Shown: one piece after another, positions 12,740-30,700 of the stretch | How the letters are laid out: each line of letters begins with the position of its first letter | Position numbering within the stretch: the stretch's first letter is position 1 | Source of the DNA: Eledone cirrhosa | Lineage: Eukaryota; Mollusca; Cephalopoda; Octopoda; Eledonidae | DNA: 64,000 bases | Assembly (NCBI GenBank): GCA_964016885.1 | Contig: OZ024741.1 | Coordinates: 410,721,464-410,785,463 of the forward strand | Direction of reading: 5' to 3' | Position numbers and translations under genes: made by a program | The notes under the pieces: generated by a model | Told to the model about the DNA's origin: nothing | What the model saw: only the letters and a program-made list of their open reading frames with translations | Database searches by the model: none

Positions 12740-15700
12740 CTAAACACAAAATAATATTACATATCAGAAAAATAAAGCACCCAGTACACACTGTAAAGTG
12801 GTTGTGTCGGAGTCATGACAAAAAGCACCTAGTACACTCTGTAAATATGGTTGGTGTTAGGAAGGACATCCAGATGTAGAAACCCAGCCAGAAGCAGTTC
12901 TGTATGAGCAAGAAACGGTCACATGACCCGACTTGCCTCTAATGGGACAACCCGTCGAACCCATGCTAGCATGGAAAATGGACGTTAAACAGTGATGATG
13001 ATGATCAGATAAATGAATATCATTTTATTATCAATGAAGGATATTCAGCTGTTTGATAAACATAAATTACCTCTCCTTTATATTGTAAGGCAGAGGTCTC
13101 CACCATTCCATGATACAGACCCCAAATATTACTGAGAGCCTTATTAAGAACCCTTAAATTTGATAATAGAAAGAATATATTTTTATAAAATGTTTTATTT
13201 TCCTAGCTTTAGAATGTCAAAGAACTACCAAATTTTACTGACAAACCCTGCAGGAACCTCTTCTTTATAGACCCTTAAAATATTTTAATGAATCCTTTGA
13301 ATTCATATGGAGACAGCTGGGTAGAGGACAGAGAATTTCATTTGTTCCCTTTAACTGAGTGGGTTTTTGTCTGGAATAACTGTCCACTGTCCACCTAGAC
13401 AGGTCAGAGACACTATGTCATGCTTGTACATTGAACTCTACACATGGATACATTTATCATGTAGTCATTCTACAGCTGGTGGCTCTTCCTTTCACCAACC
13501 AATTTTACAGAGTGTACTGGGTACATTTTAAGATGGTACCAGCAGTAGAAAGGTTGCTATGTTCGTAACAGATCTAAAGGCGCCTCACAAATCTACGTTG
13601 TCCCCATTCGGTAGCCAACCACACTACACAGTGTACTGGGTGTATTTTTTTGTGGCACTAGTACTAAAGAGGTGGTCATGTCTTCTTCCAAGGTAAAGTG
13701 ATTGGTATTTCGAGATAATCATAGGACCCCTTTTCAGGCTATGCTTTACATGTGGATGCCCTTTCATGTGTCAACACATTTAGTTCCATTTTAGGACACA
13801 CAGGCATGCAATGTACCTATTGTAAACCAGATTTATGGCGAGATACCATTTCTTTTAGACATCTCTTATGACAGCAGAGACACAGGGATACAGTGTACCT
13901 ATTGTAAACCAGATATACACAGGGATACAGTGTACCTATTGTAAACCTGATATACACAGGGATACAGTGTACCTATTGTAAACCAGATATACACAGGGAT
14001 ACAGTGTACCTATTATAAACCAGATATACACTGGGATACAGTGTACCTATTGTAAACCTGATATACACAGGGATAGAGTGTACCTATTGTAAACTAGATA
14101 TACACTGGGATACAGTGTACTTATTGTAAACCAGATACACCACAGGGATACAGTGTACCTATTGAAAACCAGATATACACAGGGATACAGTGTACCTATT
14201 GTAAACCAGATATACACAGGGATACAGTGTACCTATTGTAAACCAGATATACACAGGGATACAGTGTACCTATTGTAAACTAGATATACATTGGGATACA
14301 GTGTACCTATTGTAAACCAGATGTACACTGGGATACAGTGTACCTATTGTAAACCAGATATACACAGGGATACAGTGTACCTATTGTAAACCAGATACAC
14401 AGGGATACAGTGTACCTATTGTAAACCAGATATACCCAGGGATACAGTGTACCTATTATAAACCAGATATACACAGGGATACAGTGTACCTATCGTAAAC
14501 CAGATACACAGGGATATGGTGTACCTAGTGTAACCAGATATACACAGGGATATAGTGTACCTATTGTAAACCAGATATATACAGGGATACAGTGTACCTA
14601 TTGTAAACCAGATATACACAGGGATACAGTGTACCTAATGTAAACCTGATATACAGGGATACAGTGTACCTATTGTAAACCAGATATATACAGGGATACA
14701 GTGTACCTATTGTAAACCAGATACACACAGGGATAGTGTACCTATTGTAAACTAGATACACAGGGATACAGTGTACCTATTGTAAACCAGATATACACTG
14801 GGATACAGTGTACTTATTGTAAACCAGATACACGACAGGGATACAGTGTACCTGTTGTAAACCAGATATACACAGGGATACAGTGTACCTATTGTAAACC
14901 AGATATACACAGGGATACAGTGTACCTATTGTAAACCAGATATACCCAGGGATACAGTGTACCTATTGTAAACCTTACATACACAGGGATACAGTGAACC
15001 TATTGTAAACCAGATACACACTGGGATACAGTGTACCTATTGTAAAACAGATATACAAAGGGATAGTGTACCTATTATAAACTAGATATAGACTGGGATA
15101 CAGTGTACCTATTGTTAACCAGATACACAGGGATACAGTGTACCTATTGTAAACCCGATATACACTGGGATACAGTGTACCTGCTCTAAATCAGGTACAC
15201 AGGGATACAGTGTACCTATTGAAAACCAGATACACACAGCGATACAGTGTACCTATTGTAAACCTTACATACACAAGGATACAGTGTACCTATTGTAAAC
15301 CTGATATACCACAGGGATACAGTGTACCTATTGTAAACCTTACATACACAGGGATACAGTGTACCTATTGTAAACCAGCTATACACAGGGATACAGTGTA
15401 CTTATTGTAAACCTGATATACACAGGGATACAGTGTACCTATTGTAAACCAGATATACACAGGGATACAGTGTACCTATTGAAAACCAGATATACACAGG
15501 GATACAGTGTACCTATTGTAAACCAGATATACACAGGGATACAGTGTACCTATTGTAAACCAGATATACACAGGGATACAGTGTACCTATTGTAAACTAG
15601 ATATACACTGGGATACAGTGTACCTATTGTAAACCAGATATACACAGGGATACAGTGTACCTATTATAAACCAGATATACACAGGGATACAGTGTACCTA

Positions 15701-18700
15701 TTGTAAACCAGATATACACAGGGATACAGTGTACCTATTATAAACCAGATATACACTGGGATACAGTGTACCTATTGTAAACCTGATATACACAGGGATA
15801 CAGTGTACCTATTGTAAACTAGATATACACTGGGATACAGTGTACTTATTGTAAACCAGATACACCACAGGGATACAGTGTACCTATTGAAAACAAGATA
15901 TACACAGGGATACAGTGTACCTATTGTAAACCAGATATACACAGGGATACAGTGTACCTATTATAAACCAGATATACACTGGGATACAGTGTACCTATTG
16001 TAAACCTGATATACACAGGGATACAGTGTACCTATTGTAAACTAGATATACACTGGGATACAGTGTACTTATTGTAAACCAGATACACCACAGGGATACA
16101 GTGTACCTATTGAAAACCAGATATACACAGGGATACAGTGTACCTATTGTAAACCAGATATACACAGGGATACAGTGTACCTATTGTAAACCAGATATAC
16201 ACAGGGATACAGTGTACCTATTGTAAACTAGATATACACTGGGATACAGTGTACCTATTGTAAACCAGATATACACTGGGATACAGTGTACCTATTGTAA
16301 ACCAGATACACAGGGATACAGTGTACCTATTGTAAACCAGATATACCCAGGGATAGTGTACCTATTATAAACCAGATATACACAGGGATACAGTGTACCT
16401 ATCGTAAACCAGATACACAGGGATATGGTGTACCTAGTGTAAACCAGATATACACAGGGATATAGTGTACCTATTGTAAACCAGATATATACAGGGATAC
16501 AGTGTACCTATTGTAAACCAGATATACACAGGGATACAGTGTACCTAATGTAAACCTGATATACAGGGATACAGTGTACCTATTGTAAACCAGACATACA
16601 CAGGGATACAGTGTACCTATTGTAAACCAGATATACCACAGGGATACAGTGTACCTATTGTAAACCTTACATACACAGGGATACAGTGTACCTATTGTAA
16701 ACCAGCTATACACAGGGATACAGTGTACCTATTGTAAACCAGATATACACAGGGATACAGTGTACTTATTGTAAACCTGATATACACAGGGATACAGTGT
16801 ACCTATTGTAAACCAGATATACACAGGGATACAGTGTACCTATTGAAAACCAGATATACACAGGGATACAGTGTACCTATTGTAAACCAGATATACACAG
16901 GGATACAGTGTACCTATTGTAAACCAGATATACACAGGGATACAGTGTACCTATTGTAAACTAGATATACACTGGGATACAGTGTACCTATTGTAAACCA
17001 GATATACACAGGGATACAGTGTACCTATTATAAACCAGATATACACAGGGATAGAGTGTACCTATTGTAAACCAGATATACACAGGGATACAGTGTACCT
17101 ATTATAAACCAGATATACACTGGGATACAGTGTACCTATTGTAAACCTGATATACACAGGGATACAGTGAACCTATTGTAAACCAGATACACACTGGGAT
17201 ACAGTGTACCTATTGTAAAACAGATATACACAGGGATACAGTGTACCTAATGTAAACCTGATATACAGGGATACAGTGTACCTATTGTAAACCAGATATA
17301 TACAGGGATACAGTGTACCTATTGTAAACCAGATACACACAGGGATAGTGTACCTATTGTAAACTAGATACACAGGGATACAGTGTACCTATTGTAAACC
17401 AGATATACACTGGGATACAGTGTACTTATTGTAAACCAGATACACGACAGGGATACAGTGTACCTGTTGTAAACCAGATATACACAGGGATACAGTGTAC
17501 CTATTGTAAACCAGATATACACAGGGATACAGTGTACCTATTGTAAACCAGATATACCCAGGGATACAGTGTACCTATTGTAAACCTTACATACACAGGG
17601 ATACAGTGAACCTATTGTAAACCAGATACACACTGGGATACAGTGTACCTATTGTAAAACAGATATACAAAGGGATAGTGTACCTATTATAAACTAGATA
17701 TAGACTGGGATACAGTGTACCTATTGTTAACCAGATACACAGGGATACAGTGTACCTATTGTAAACCCGATATACACTGGGATACAGTGTACCTGCTCTA
17801 AATCAGGTACACAGGGATACAGTGTACCTATTGAAAACCAGATACACACAGCGATACAGTGTACCTATTGTAAACCTTACATACACAAGGATACAGTGTA
17901 CCTATTGTAAACCTGATATACCACAGGGATACAGTGTACCTATTGTAAACCTTACATACACAGGGATACAGTGTACCTATTGTAAACCAGCTATACACAG
18001 GGATACAGTGTACTTATTGTAAACCTGATATACACAGGGATACAGTGTACCTATTGTAAACCAGATATACACAGGGATACAGTGTACCTATTGAAAACCA
18101 GATATACACAGGGATACAGTGTACCTATTGTAAACCAGATATACACAGGGATACAGTGTACCTATTGTAAACCAGATATACACAGGGATACAGTGTACCT
18201 ATTGTAAACTAGATATACACTGGGATACAGTGTACCTATTGTAAACCAGATATACACAGGGATACAGTGTACCTATTATAAACCAGATATACACAGGGAT
18301 ACAGTGTACCTATTGTAAACCAGATATACACAGGGATACAGTGTACCTATTATAAACCAGATATACACTGGGATACAGTGTACCTATTGTAAACCTGATA
18401 TACACAGGGATACAGTGTACCTATTGTAAACTAGATATACACTGGGATACAGTGTACTTATTGTAAACCAGATACACCACAGGGATACAGTGTACCTATT
18501 GAAAACAAGATATACACAGGGATACAGTGTACCTATTGTAAACCAGATATACACAGGGATACAGTGTACCTATTATAAACCAGATATACACTGGGATACA
18601 GTGTACCTATTGTAAACCTGATATACACAGGGATACAGTGTACCTATTGTAAACTAGATATACACTGGGATACAGTGTACTTATTGTAAACCAGATACAC

Positions 18701-21700
18701 CACAGGGATACAGTGTACCTATTGAAAACCAGATATACACAGGGATACAGTGTACCTATTGTAAACCAGATATACACAGGGATACAGTGTACCTATTGTA
18801 AACCAGATATACACAGGGATACAGTGTACCTATTGTAAACTAGATATACACTGGGATACAGTGTACCTATTGTAAACCAGATATACACTGGGATACAGTG
18901 TACCTATTGTAAACCAGATACACAGGGATACAGTGTACCTATTGTAAACCAGATATACCCAGGGATAGTGTACCTATTATAAACCAGATATACACAGGGA
19001 TACAGTGTACCTATCGTAAACCAGATACACAGGGATATGGTGTACCTAGTGTAAACCAGATATACACAGGGATATAGTGTACCTATTGTAAACCAGATAT
19101 ATACAGGGATACAGTGTACCTATTGTAAACCAGATATACACAGGGATACAGTGTACCTAATGTAAACCTGATATACAGGGATACAGTGTACCTATTGTAA
19201 ACCAGACATACACAGGGATACAGTGTACCTATTGTAAACCAGATATACCACAGGGATACAGTGTACCTATTGTAAACCTTACATACACAGGGATACAGTG
19301 TACCTATTGTAAACCAGCTATACACAGGGATACAGTGTACCTATTGTAAACCAGATATACACAGGGATACAGTGTACTTATTGTAAACCTGATATACACA
19401 GGGATACAGTGTACCTATTGTAAACCAGATATACACAGGGATACAGTGTACCTATTGAAAACCAGATATACACAGGGATACAGTGTACCTATTGTAAACC
19501 AGATATACACAGGGATACAGTGTACCTATTGTAAACCAGATATACACAGGGATACAGTGTACCTATTGTAAACTAGATATACACTGGGATACAGTGTACC
19601 TATTGTAAACCAGATATACACAGGGATACAGTGTACCTATTATAAACCAGATATACACAGGGATAGAGTGTACCTATTGTAAACCAGATATACACAGGGA
19701 TAGAGTGTACCTATTATAAACCAGATATACACTGGGATACAGTGTACCTATTGTAAACCTGATATACACAGGGATACAGTGTACCTATTGTAAACTAGAT
19801 ATACACTGGGATACAGTGTACTTATTGTAAACCAGATACACCACAGGGATACAGTGTACCTATTGAAAACAAGATATACACAGGGATACAGTGTACCTAT
19901 TGTAAACCAGATATACACAGGGATACAGTGTACCTATTATAAACCAGATATACACTGGGATACAGTGTACCTATTGTAAACCTGATATACACAGGGATAC
20001 AGTGTACCTATTGTAAACTAGATATACACTGGGATACAGTGTACCTATTGTAAACCAGATATACCCAGGGATACAGTGTACCTATTGTAAACCTTACATA
20101 CACAGGGATACAATGAACCTATTGTAAACCAGATACACACTGGGATACAGTGTACCTATTGTAAAACAGATATACAAAGGGATAGTGTACCTATTATAAA
20201 CTAGATATGGACTGGGATACAGTGTACCTATTGTTAACCAGATACACAGGGATACAGTGTACCTATTGTAAACCTGATATACACTGGGATACAGTGTACC
20301 TGCTCTAAATCAGGTACACAGGGATACAGTGTACCTATTGTAAACCAGATACACACAGGGATACAGTGTACCTATTGTAAACCTTACATACACAGGGATA
20401 CAGTGTACCTATTGTAAACCTGATATACCACAGGGATACAGTGTACCTATTGTAAACCTTACATACACAGGGATACAGTGTACCTATTGTAAACCAGCTA
20501 TACACAGGGATACAGTGTACCTATTGTAAACCAGATACACAGGGATACAGTGTACCTATTGTAAACCAGATATACACAGGGATACAGTGTACCTATTGTA
20601 AACCAGATATACACTGAGATACAGTGTACCTATTGTAAACCTGATATACACAGTGATACAGTGTACCTATTGTAAACCAGATACACAGGGATACAGTGTA
20701 CCTATTGTAAACCAGATATACACAGGGATACAGTGTACCTATTGTAAACCAGATATACACTGGGATACAGTGTACCTATTGTAAACCAGATACACACAGG
20801 GATACAGTGTACCTATTGTAAACCTGATATACACTGGGATACAGTGTACCTCTTGTAAACCAGATATACACAGGGATACAGTGTACCTATTGTAAACCTG
20901 ATATACACAGGGATACAGTGTACCTATTGTAAACCAGATACGCAGGGATACAGTGTACCTATTGTAAACCAGATATACCCAGGGATACAGTGTACCTATT
21001 GTAAACCAGATATACACAGGGATACAGTGTACCTATTGTAAACCAGATATACACAGGGATACAGTGTACCTATTGTAAACCAGATATACCCAGGGATACA
21101 GTGTACCTATTATAAACCAGATATACACAGGGATACAGTGTACCTATTATAAACCAGATATACAAAGGGATAGTGTACCTATTATAAACTAGATATAGAC
21201 TGGGATACAGTGTACCTATTGTAAACCAGATACACAGGGATACAGTGTACCTATTGTAAACCTGATATACACTGGGATACAGTGTACCTACTCTAAACCA
21301 GATATACACAGGGATACAGTGTACCTATTGTAAACTAGATATACACTGGGATACAGTGTACCTATTGTAAACCAGATATACACTGGGATACAGTGTACCT
21401 ATTGTAAACCAGATACACAGGGATACAGTGTACCTATTGTAAACCAGATATACACAGGGATACAGTGTACCTATTGTAAACTAGATATACACTGGGATAC
21501 AGTGTACCTATTGTAAACCAGATATACACAGGGATACAGTGTACCTATTATAAACCAGATATACACAGGGATACAGTGTACCTATTGTAAACCAGATATA
21601 CACAGGGATACAGTGTACCTATTATAAACCAGATATACACTGGGATACAGTGTACCTATTGTAAACCTGATATACACAGGGATACAGTGTACCTATTGTA

Positions 21701-24700
21701 AACTAGATATACACTGGGATACAGTGTACTTATTGTAAACCAGATACACCACAGGGATACAGTGTACCTATTGAAAACAAGATATACACAGGGATACAGT
21801 GTACCTATTGTAAACCAGATATACACAGGGATACAGTGTACCTATTATAAACCAGATATACACTGGGATACAGTGTACCTATTGTAAACCTGATATACAC
21901 AGGGATACAGTGTACCTATTGTAAACTAGATATACACTGGGATACAGTGTACTTATTGTAAACCAGATACACCACAGGGATACAGTGTACCTATTGAAAA
22001 CCAGATATACACAGGGATACAGTGTACCTATTGTAAACCAGATATACACAGGGATACAGTGTACCTATTGTAAACCAGATATACACAGGGATACAGTGTA
22101 CCTATTGTAAACTAGATATACACTGGGATACAGTGTACCTATTGTAAACCAGATATACACTGGGATACAGTGTACCTATTGTAAACCAGATACACAGGGA
22201 TACAGTGTACCTATTGTAAACCAGATATACCCAGGGATAGTGTACCTATTATAAACCAGATATACACAGGGATACAGTGTACCTATCGTAAACCAGATAC
22301 ACAGGGATATGGTGTACCTAGTGTAAACCAGATATACACAGGGATATAGTGTACCTATTGTAAACCAGATATATACAGGGATACAGTGTACCTATTGTAA
22401 ACCAGATATACACAGGGATACAGTGTACCTAATGTAAACCTGATATACAGGGATACAGTGTACCTATTGTAAACCAGACATACACAGGGATACAGTGTAC
22501 CTATTGTAAACCAGATATACCACAGGGATACAGTGTACCTATTGTAAACCTTACATACACAGGGATACAGTGTACCTATTGTAAACCAGCTATACACAGG
22601 GATACAGTGTACCTATTGTAAACCAGATATACACAGGGATACAGTGTACTTATTGTAAACCTGATATACACAGGGATACAGTGTACCTATTGTAAACCAG
22701 ATATACACAGGGATACAGTGTACCTATTGAAAACCAGATATACACAGGGATACAGTGTACCTATTGTAAACCAGATATACACAGGGATACAGTGTACCTA
22801 TTGTAAACCAGATATACACAGGGATACAGTGTACCTATTGTAAACTAGATATACACTGGGATACAGTGTACCTATTGTAAACCAGATATACACAGGGATA
22901 CAGTGTACCTATTATAAACCAGATATACACAGGGATAGAGTGTACCTATTGTAAACCAGATATACACAGGGATAGAGTGTACCTATTATAAACCAGATAT
23001 ACACTGGGATACAGTGTACCTATTGTAAACCTGATATACACAGGGATACAGTGTACCTATTGTAAACTAGATATACACTGGGATACAGTGTACTTATTGT
23101 AAACCAGATACACCACAGGGATACAGTGTACCTATTGAAAACAAGATATACACAGGGATACAGTGTACCTATTGTAAACCAGATATACACAGGGATACAG
23201 TGTACCTATTATAAACCAGATATACACTGGGATACAGTGTACCTATTGTAAACCTGATATACACAGGGATACAGTGTACCTATTGTAAACTAGATATACA
23301 CTGGGATACAGTGTACCTATTGTAAACCAGATATACCCAGGGATACAGTGTACCTATTGTAAACCTTACATACACAGGGATACAGTGAACCTATTGTAAA
23401 CCAGATACACACTGGGATACAGTGTACCTATTGTAAAACAGATATACAAAGGGATAGTGTACCTATTATAAACTAGATATGGACTGGGATACAGTGTACC
23501 TATTGTTAACCAGATACACAGGGATACAGTGTACCTATTGTAAACCTGATATACACTGGGATACAGTGTACCTGCTCTAAATCAGGTACACAGGGATACA
23601 GTGTACCTATTGTAAACCAGATACACACAGGGATACAGTGTACCTATTGTAAACCTTACATACACAGGGATACAGTGTACCTATTGTAAACCTGATATAC
23701 CACAGGGATACAGTGTACCTATTGTAAACCTTACATACACAGGGATACAGTGTACCTATTGTAAACCAGCTATACACAGGGATACAGTGTACCTATTGTA
23801 AACCAGATACACAGGGATACAGTGTACCTATTGTAAACCAGATATACACAGGGATACAGTGTACCTATTGTAAACCAGATATACACTGAGATACAGTGTA
23901 CCTATTGTAAACCTGATATACACAGTGATACAGTGTACCTATTGTAAACCAGATACACAGGGATACAGTGTACCTATTGTAAACCAGATATACACAGGGA
24001 TACAGTGTACCTATTGTAAACCAGATATACACTGGGATACAGTGTACCTATTGTAAACCAGATACACACAGGGATACAGTGTACCTATTGTAAACCTGAT
24101 ATACACTGGGATACAGTGTACCTCTTGTAAACCAGATATACACAGGGATACAGTGTACCTATTGTAAACCTGATATACACAGGGATACAGTGTACCTATT
24201 GTAAACCAGATACGCAGGGATACAGTGTACCTATTGTAAACCAGATATACCCAGGGATACAGTGTACCTATTGTAAACCAGATATACACAGGGATACAGT
24301 GTACCTATTGTAAACCAGATATACACAGGGATACAGTGTACCTATTGTAAACCAGATATACCCAGGGATACAGTGTACCTATTATAAACCAGATATACAC
24401 AGGGATACAGTGTACCTATTATAAACCAGATATACAAAGGGATAGTGTACCTATTATAAACTAGATATAGACTGGGATACAGTGTACCTATTGTAAACCA
24501 GATACACAGGGATACAGTGTACCTATTGTAAACCTGATATACACTGGGATACAGTGTACCTACTCTAAACCAGATATACACAGGGATACAGTGTACCTAT
24601 TGTAAACTAGATATACACTGGGATACAGTGTACCTATTGTAAACCAGATATACACTGGGATACAGTGTACCTATTGTAAACCAGATACACAGGGATACAG

Positions 24701-27700
24701 TGTACCTATTGTAAACCAGATATACCCAGGGATAGTGTACCTATTATAAACCAGATATACACAGGGATACAGTGTACCTATCGTAAACCAGATACACAGG
24801 GATATGGTGTACCTAGTGTAAACCAGATATACACAGGGATATAGTGTACCTATTGTAAACCAGATATATACAGGGATACAGTGTACCTATTGTAAACCAG
24901 ATATACACAGGGATACAGTGTACCTAATGTAAACCTGATATACAGGGATACAGTGTACCTATTGTAAACCAGATATATACAGGGATACAGTGTACCTATT
25001 GTAAACCAGATACACACAGGGATAGTGTACCTATTGTAAACTAGATACACAGGGATACAGTGTACCTATTGTAAACCAGATATACACTGGGATACAGTGT
25101 ACCTATTGTAAACCAGATATACCCAGGGATACAGTGAACCTATTGTAAACCAGATACACACTGGGATACAGTGTACCTATTGTAAAACAGATATACAAAG
25201 GGATAGTGTACCTATTATAAACTAGATATAGACTGGGATACAGTGTACCTATTGTTAACCAGATACACAGGGATAGAGTGTACCTATTGTAAACCTGATA
25301 TACACTGGGATACAGTGTACCTGCTCTAAATCAGGTATACAGGGATACAGTGTACCTATTGTAAACCAGATACACACAGTGATACAGTGTACCTATTCTA
25401 AACCTTACATACACAGGGATACAGTGTACCTATTGTAAACCTGATATACCACAGGGATACAGTGTACCTATTGTAAACCTTACATACACAGGGATACAGT
25501 GTACCTATTGTAAACCAGCTATACACAGGGATACAGTGTACCTATTGTAAACCAGATACACAGGGTTACAGTGTACCTATTGTAAACCAGATAAACACAG
25601 GGATGCAGTGTACCTATTGTAAACCAGATATACACAGGGATACAGTGTACCTATTGTAAACCAGATATACACAGGGATACAGTGTACTTATTGTAAACCT
25701 GATATACACAGGGATACAGTGTACCTATTGTAAACCAGATATAAACAGGGATACAGTGTACCTATTGAAAACAAGATATACACAGGGATACAGTGTACCT
25801 ATTGTAAACCAGATATACACAGGGATACAGTGTACCTATTGTAAACCAGATATACACAGGGATACAGTGTACCTATTGTAAACTAGATATACACTGGGAT
25901 ACAGTGTACCTATTGTAAACCAAATATACACAGGGATACAGTGTACCTATTATAAACCAGATATACACAGGGATACAGTGTACCTATTGTAAACCAGATA
26001 TACACAGGGATACAGTGTACCTATTATAAACCAGATATACACTGGGATACAGTGTACCTATTGTAAACCTGATATACAGGGATACAGTGTACCTATTGTA
26101 AACCAGATATATACAGGGATACAGTGTACCTATTGTAAACCAGATACACACAGGGATAGTGTACTTATTGTAAACTAGATACACAGGGAAACAGTGTACC
26201 TATTATTAACCAGATATACACTGGGATACAGTGTACCTATTGTAAACCAGATATACACAGGGATAGTGTACCTAGTGTAAACCAGATATACACAGGGATA
26301 CAGTGTACCTATTGTAAACCAGATATACACTGGGATACAGTGTACCTATTGTAAACCAGATATACCCAGGGATACAGTGTACCTATTGTAAACGAGATAT
26401 ACACTGAGATACAGTGTACCTATTGTAAACCTGATATACACAGTGATACAGTGTACCTATTGTAAACCAGATACACAGGGATACAGTGTACCTATTGTAA
26501 ACCAGATATACACAGGGATACAGTGTACCTATTGTAAACCAGATATACACTGGGATACAGTGTACCTATTGTAAACCAGATACACACAGGGATACAGTGT
26601 ACCTATTGTAAACCTGATATACACTGGGATACAGTGTACCTCTTGTAAACCAGATATACACAGGGATACAGTGTACCTATTGTAAACCTGATATACACAG
26701 GGATACAGTGTACCTATTGTAAACCAGATACGCAGGGATACAGTGTACCTATTGTAAACCAGATATACCCAGGGATACAGTGTACCTATTGTAAACCAGA
26801 TATACACAGGGATACAGTGTACCTATTGTAAACCAGATATACACAGGGATACAGTGTACCTATTGTAAACCAGATATACCCAGGGATACAGTGTACCTAT
26901 TATAAACCAGATATACACAGGGATACAGTGTACCTATTATAAACCAGATATACAAAGGGATAGTGTACCTATTATAAACTAGATATAGACTGGGATACAG
27001 TGTACCTATTGTAAACCAGATACACAGGGATACAGTGTACCTATTGTAAACCTGATATACACTGGGATACAGTGTACCTACTCTAAACCAGATATACACA
27101 GGGATACAGTGTACCTATTGTAAACTAGATATACACTGGGATACAGTGTACCTATTGTAAACCAGATATACACTGGGATACAGTGTACCTATTGTAAACC
27201 AGATACACAGGGATACAGTGTACCTATTGTAAACCAGATATACCCAGGGATAGTGCACCTATTATAAACCAGATATACACAGGGATACAGTGTACCTATC
27301 GTAAACCAGATACACAGGGATATGGTGTACCTAGTGTAAACCAGATATACACAGGGATATAGTGTACCTATTGTAAACCAGATATATACAGGGATACAGT
27401 GTACCTATTGTAAACCAGATATACACAGGGATACAGTGTACCTAATGTAAACCTGATATACAGGGATACAGTGTACCTATTGTAAACCAGATATATACAG
27501 GGATACAGTGTACCTATTGTAAACCAGATACACACAGGGATAGTGTACCTATTGTAAACTAGATACACAGGGATACAGTGTACCTATTGTAAACCAGATA
27601 TACACTGGGATACAGTGTACCTATTGTAAACCAGATATACCCAGGGATACAGTGAACCTATTGTAAACCAGATACACACTGGGATACAGTGTACCTATTG

Positions 27701-30700
27701 TAAAACAGATATACAAAGGGATAGTGTACCTATTATAAACTAGATATAGACTGGGATACAGTGTACCTATTGTTAACCAGATACACAGGGATAGAGTGTA
27801 CCTATTGTAAACCTGATATACACTGGGATACAGTGTACCTGCTCTAAATCAGGTACACAGGGATACAGTGTACCTATTGTAAACCAGATACACACAGTGA
27901 TACAGTGTACCTATTCTAAACCTTACATACACAGGGATACAGTGTACCTATTGTAAACCTGATATACCACAGGGATACAGTGTACCTATTGTAAACCTTA
28001 CATACACAGGGATACAGTGTACCTATTGTAAACCAGCTATACACAGGGATACAGTGTACCTATTGTAAACCAGATACACAGGGTTACAGTGTACCTATTG
28101 TAAACCAGATAAACACAGGGATGCAGTGTACCTATTGTAAACCAGATACACACAGGGATACAGTGTACCTATTGTAAACCAGATATACACAGGGATACAG
28201 TGTACTTATTGTAAACCTGATATACACAGGGATACAGTGTACCTATTGTAAACCAGATATAAACAGGGATACATTGTACCTATTGAAAACAAGATATACA
28301 CAGGGATACAGTGTACCTATTGTAAACCAGATATACACAGGGATACAGTGTACCTATTGTAAACCAGATATACACAGGGATACAGTGTACCTATTGTAAA
28401 CTAGATATACACTGGGATACAGTGTACCTATTGTAAACCAAATATACACAGGGATACAGTGTACCTATTATAAACCAGATATACACAGGGATACAGTGTA
28501 CCTATTGTAAACCAGATATACACAGGGATACAGTGTACCTATTATAAACCAGATATACACTGGGATACAGTGTACCTATTGTAAACCTGATATACAGGGA
28601 TACAGTGTACCTATTGTAAACCAGATATATACAGGGATACAGTGTACCTATTGTAAACCAGATACACACAGGGATAGTGTACTTATTGTAAACTAGATAC
28701 ACAGGGATACAGTGTACCTATTATTAACCAGATATACACTGGGATACAGTGTACCTATTGTAAACCAGATACACAGGGTTACAGTGTACCTATTGTAAAC
28801 CAGATAAACACAGGGATGCAGTGTACCTATTGTAAACCAGATATACACAGGGATACAGTGTACCTATTGTAAACCAGATATACACAGGGATACAGTGTAC
28901 TTATTGTAAACCTGATATACACAGGGATACAGTGTACCTATTGTAAACCAGATATAAACAGGGATACATTGTACCTATTGAAAACAAGATATACACAGGG
29001 ATACAGTGTACCTATTGTAAACCAGATATACACAGGGATACAGTGTACCTATTGTAAACCAGATATACACAGGGATAGTGTACCTAGTGTAAACCAGATA
29101 TACACAGGGATACAGTGTACCTATTGTAAACCAGATACACGACAGGGATACAGTGTACCTGTTGTAAACCAGATATACACAGGGATACAGTGTACCTATT
29201 GTAAACCAGATATACACAGGGATACAGTGTACCTATTGTAAACCAGATATACCCAGGGATACAGTGTACCTATTGTAAACCTTACATACACAGGGATACA
29301 GTGAACCTATTGTAAACCAGATACACACTGGGATACAGTGTACCTATTGTAAAACAGATATACAAAGGGATAGTGTACCTATTATAAACTAGATATAGAC
29401 TGGGATACAGTGTACCTATTGTAAACCAGATACACAGGGATACAGTGTACCTATTGTAAACCTGATATACACTGGGATACAGTGTACCTACTCTAAACCA
29501 GGTACACAGGGATACAGTGTACCTATTGTAAACCAGATACACACAGGGATACAGTGTACCTATTGTAAACCAGATATACACAGGGATACAGTGTACCTAT
29601 TGTAAACCTGATATACACTGGGATACAGTGTACCTGCTCTAAATCAGGTACACAGGGATACAGTGTACCTATTGTAAACCAGATATACCCAGGGATACAG
29701 TGTACCTATTGTAAACCAGATATACACAGGGATACAGTGTACCTATTGTAAACCAGATATACACAGGGATACAGTGTACCTATTGTAAACCAGATATACC
29801 CAGGGATACAGTGTACCTATTATAAACCAGATATACACAGGGATACAGTGTACCTATTATAAACCAGATATACAAAGGGATAGTGTACCTATTATAAACT
29901 AGATATAGACTGGGATACAGTGTACCTATTGTAAACCAGATACACAGGGATACAGTGTACCTATTGTAAACCTGATATACACTGGGATACAGTGTACCTA
30001 CTCTAAACCAGGTACACAGGGATACAGTGTACCTATTGTAAACCAGATACACACAGGGATACAGTGTACCTATTGTAAACCAGATATACACAGGGATACA
30101 GTGTACCTATTGTAGACCTGATATACCACAGGGATACAGTGTACCTATTGTAAACCTTACATACACAGGGATACAGTGTACCTATTGTAAACCAGCTATA
30201 CACAGGGATACAGTGTACCTATTGTAAACCAGATACACACAGGGATGCAGTGTACCTATTGTAAACCAGATATACACAGGGATGCAGTGTACCTATTGTA
30301 AACCAGATATACACAGGGATACAGTGTACCTATTGTAAACCAGATACACACAGGGATGCAGTGTACCTATTGTAAACCAGATACACACAGGGATACAGTG
30401 TACCTATTGTAAACCAGATATACACAGGGATACAGTGTACCTATTGTAAACCAGATACACACAGGGATGCAGTGTACCTATTGTAAACCAGATACACACA
30501 GGGATACAGTGTACCTATTGTAAACCAGATATACACAGGGATACAGTGTACCTATTGTAAACCAGATACACACAGGGATGCAGTGTACCTATTGTAAACC
30601 AGATATACACAGGGATGCAGTGTACCTATTGTAAACCAGATATACACAGGGATACAGTGTACCTATTGTAAACCAGATACACACAGGGATGCAGTGTACC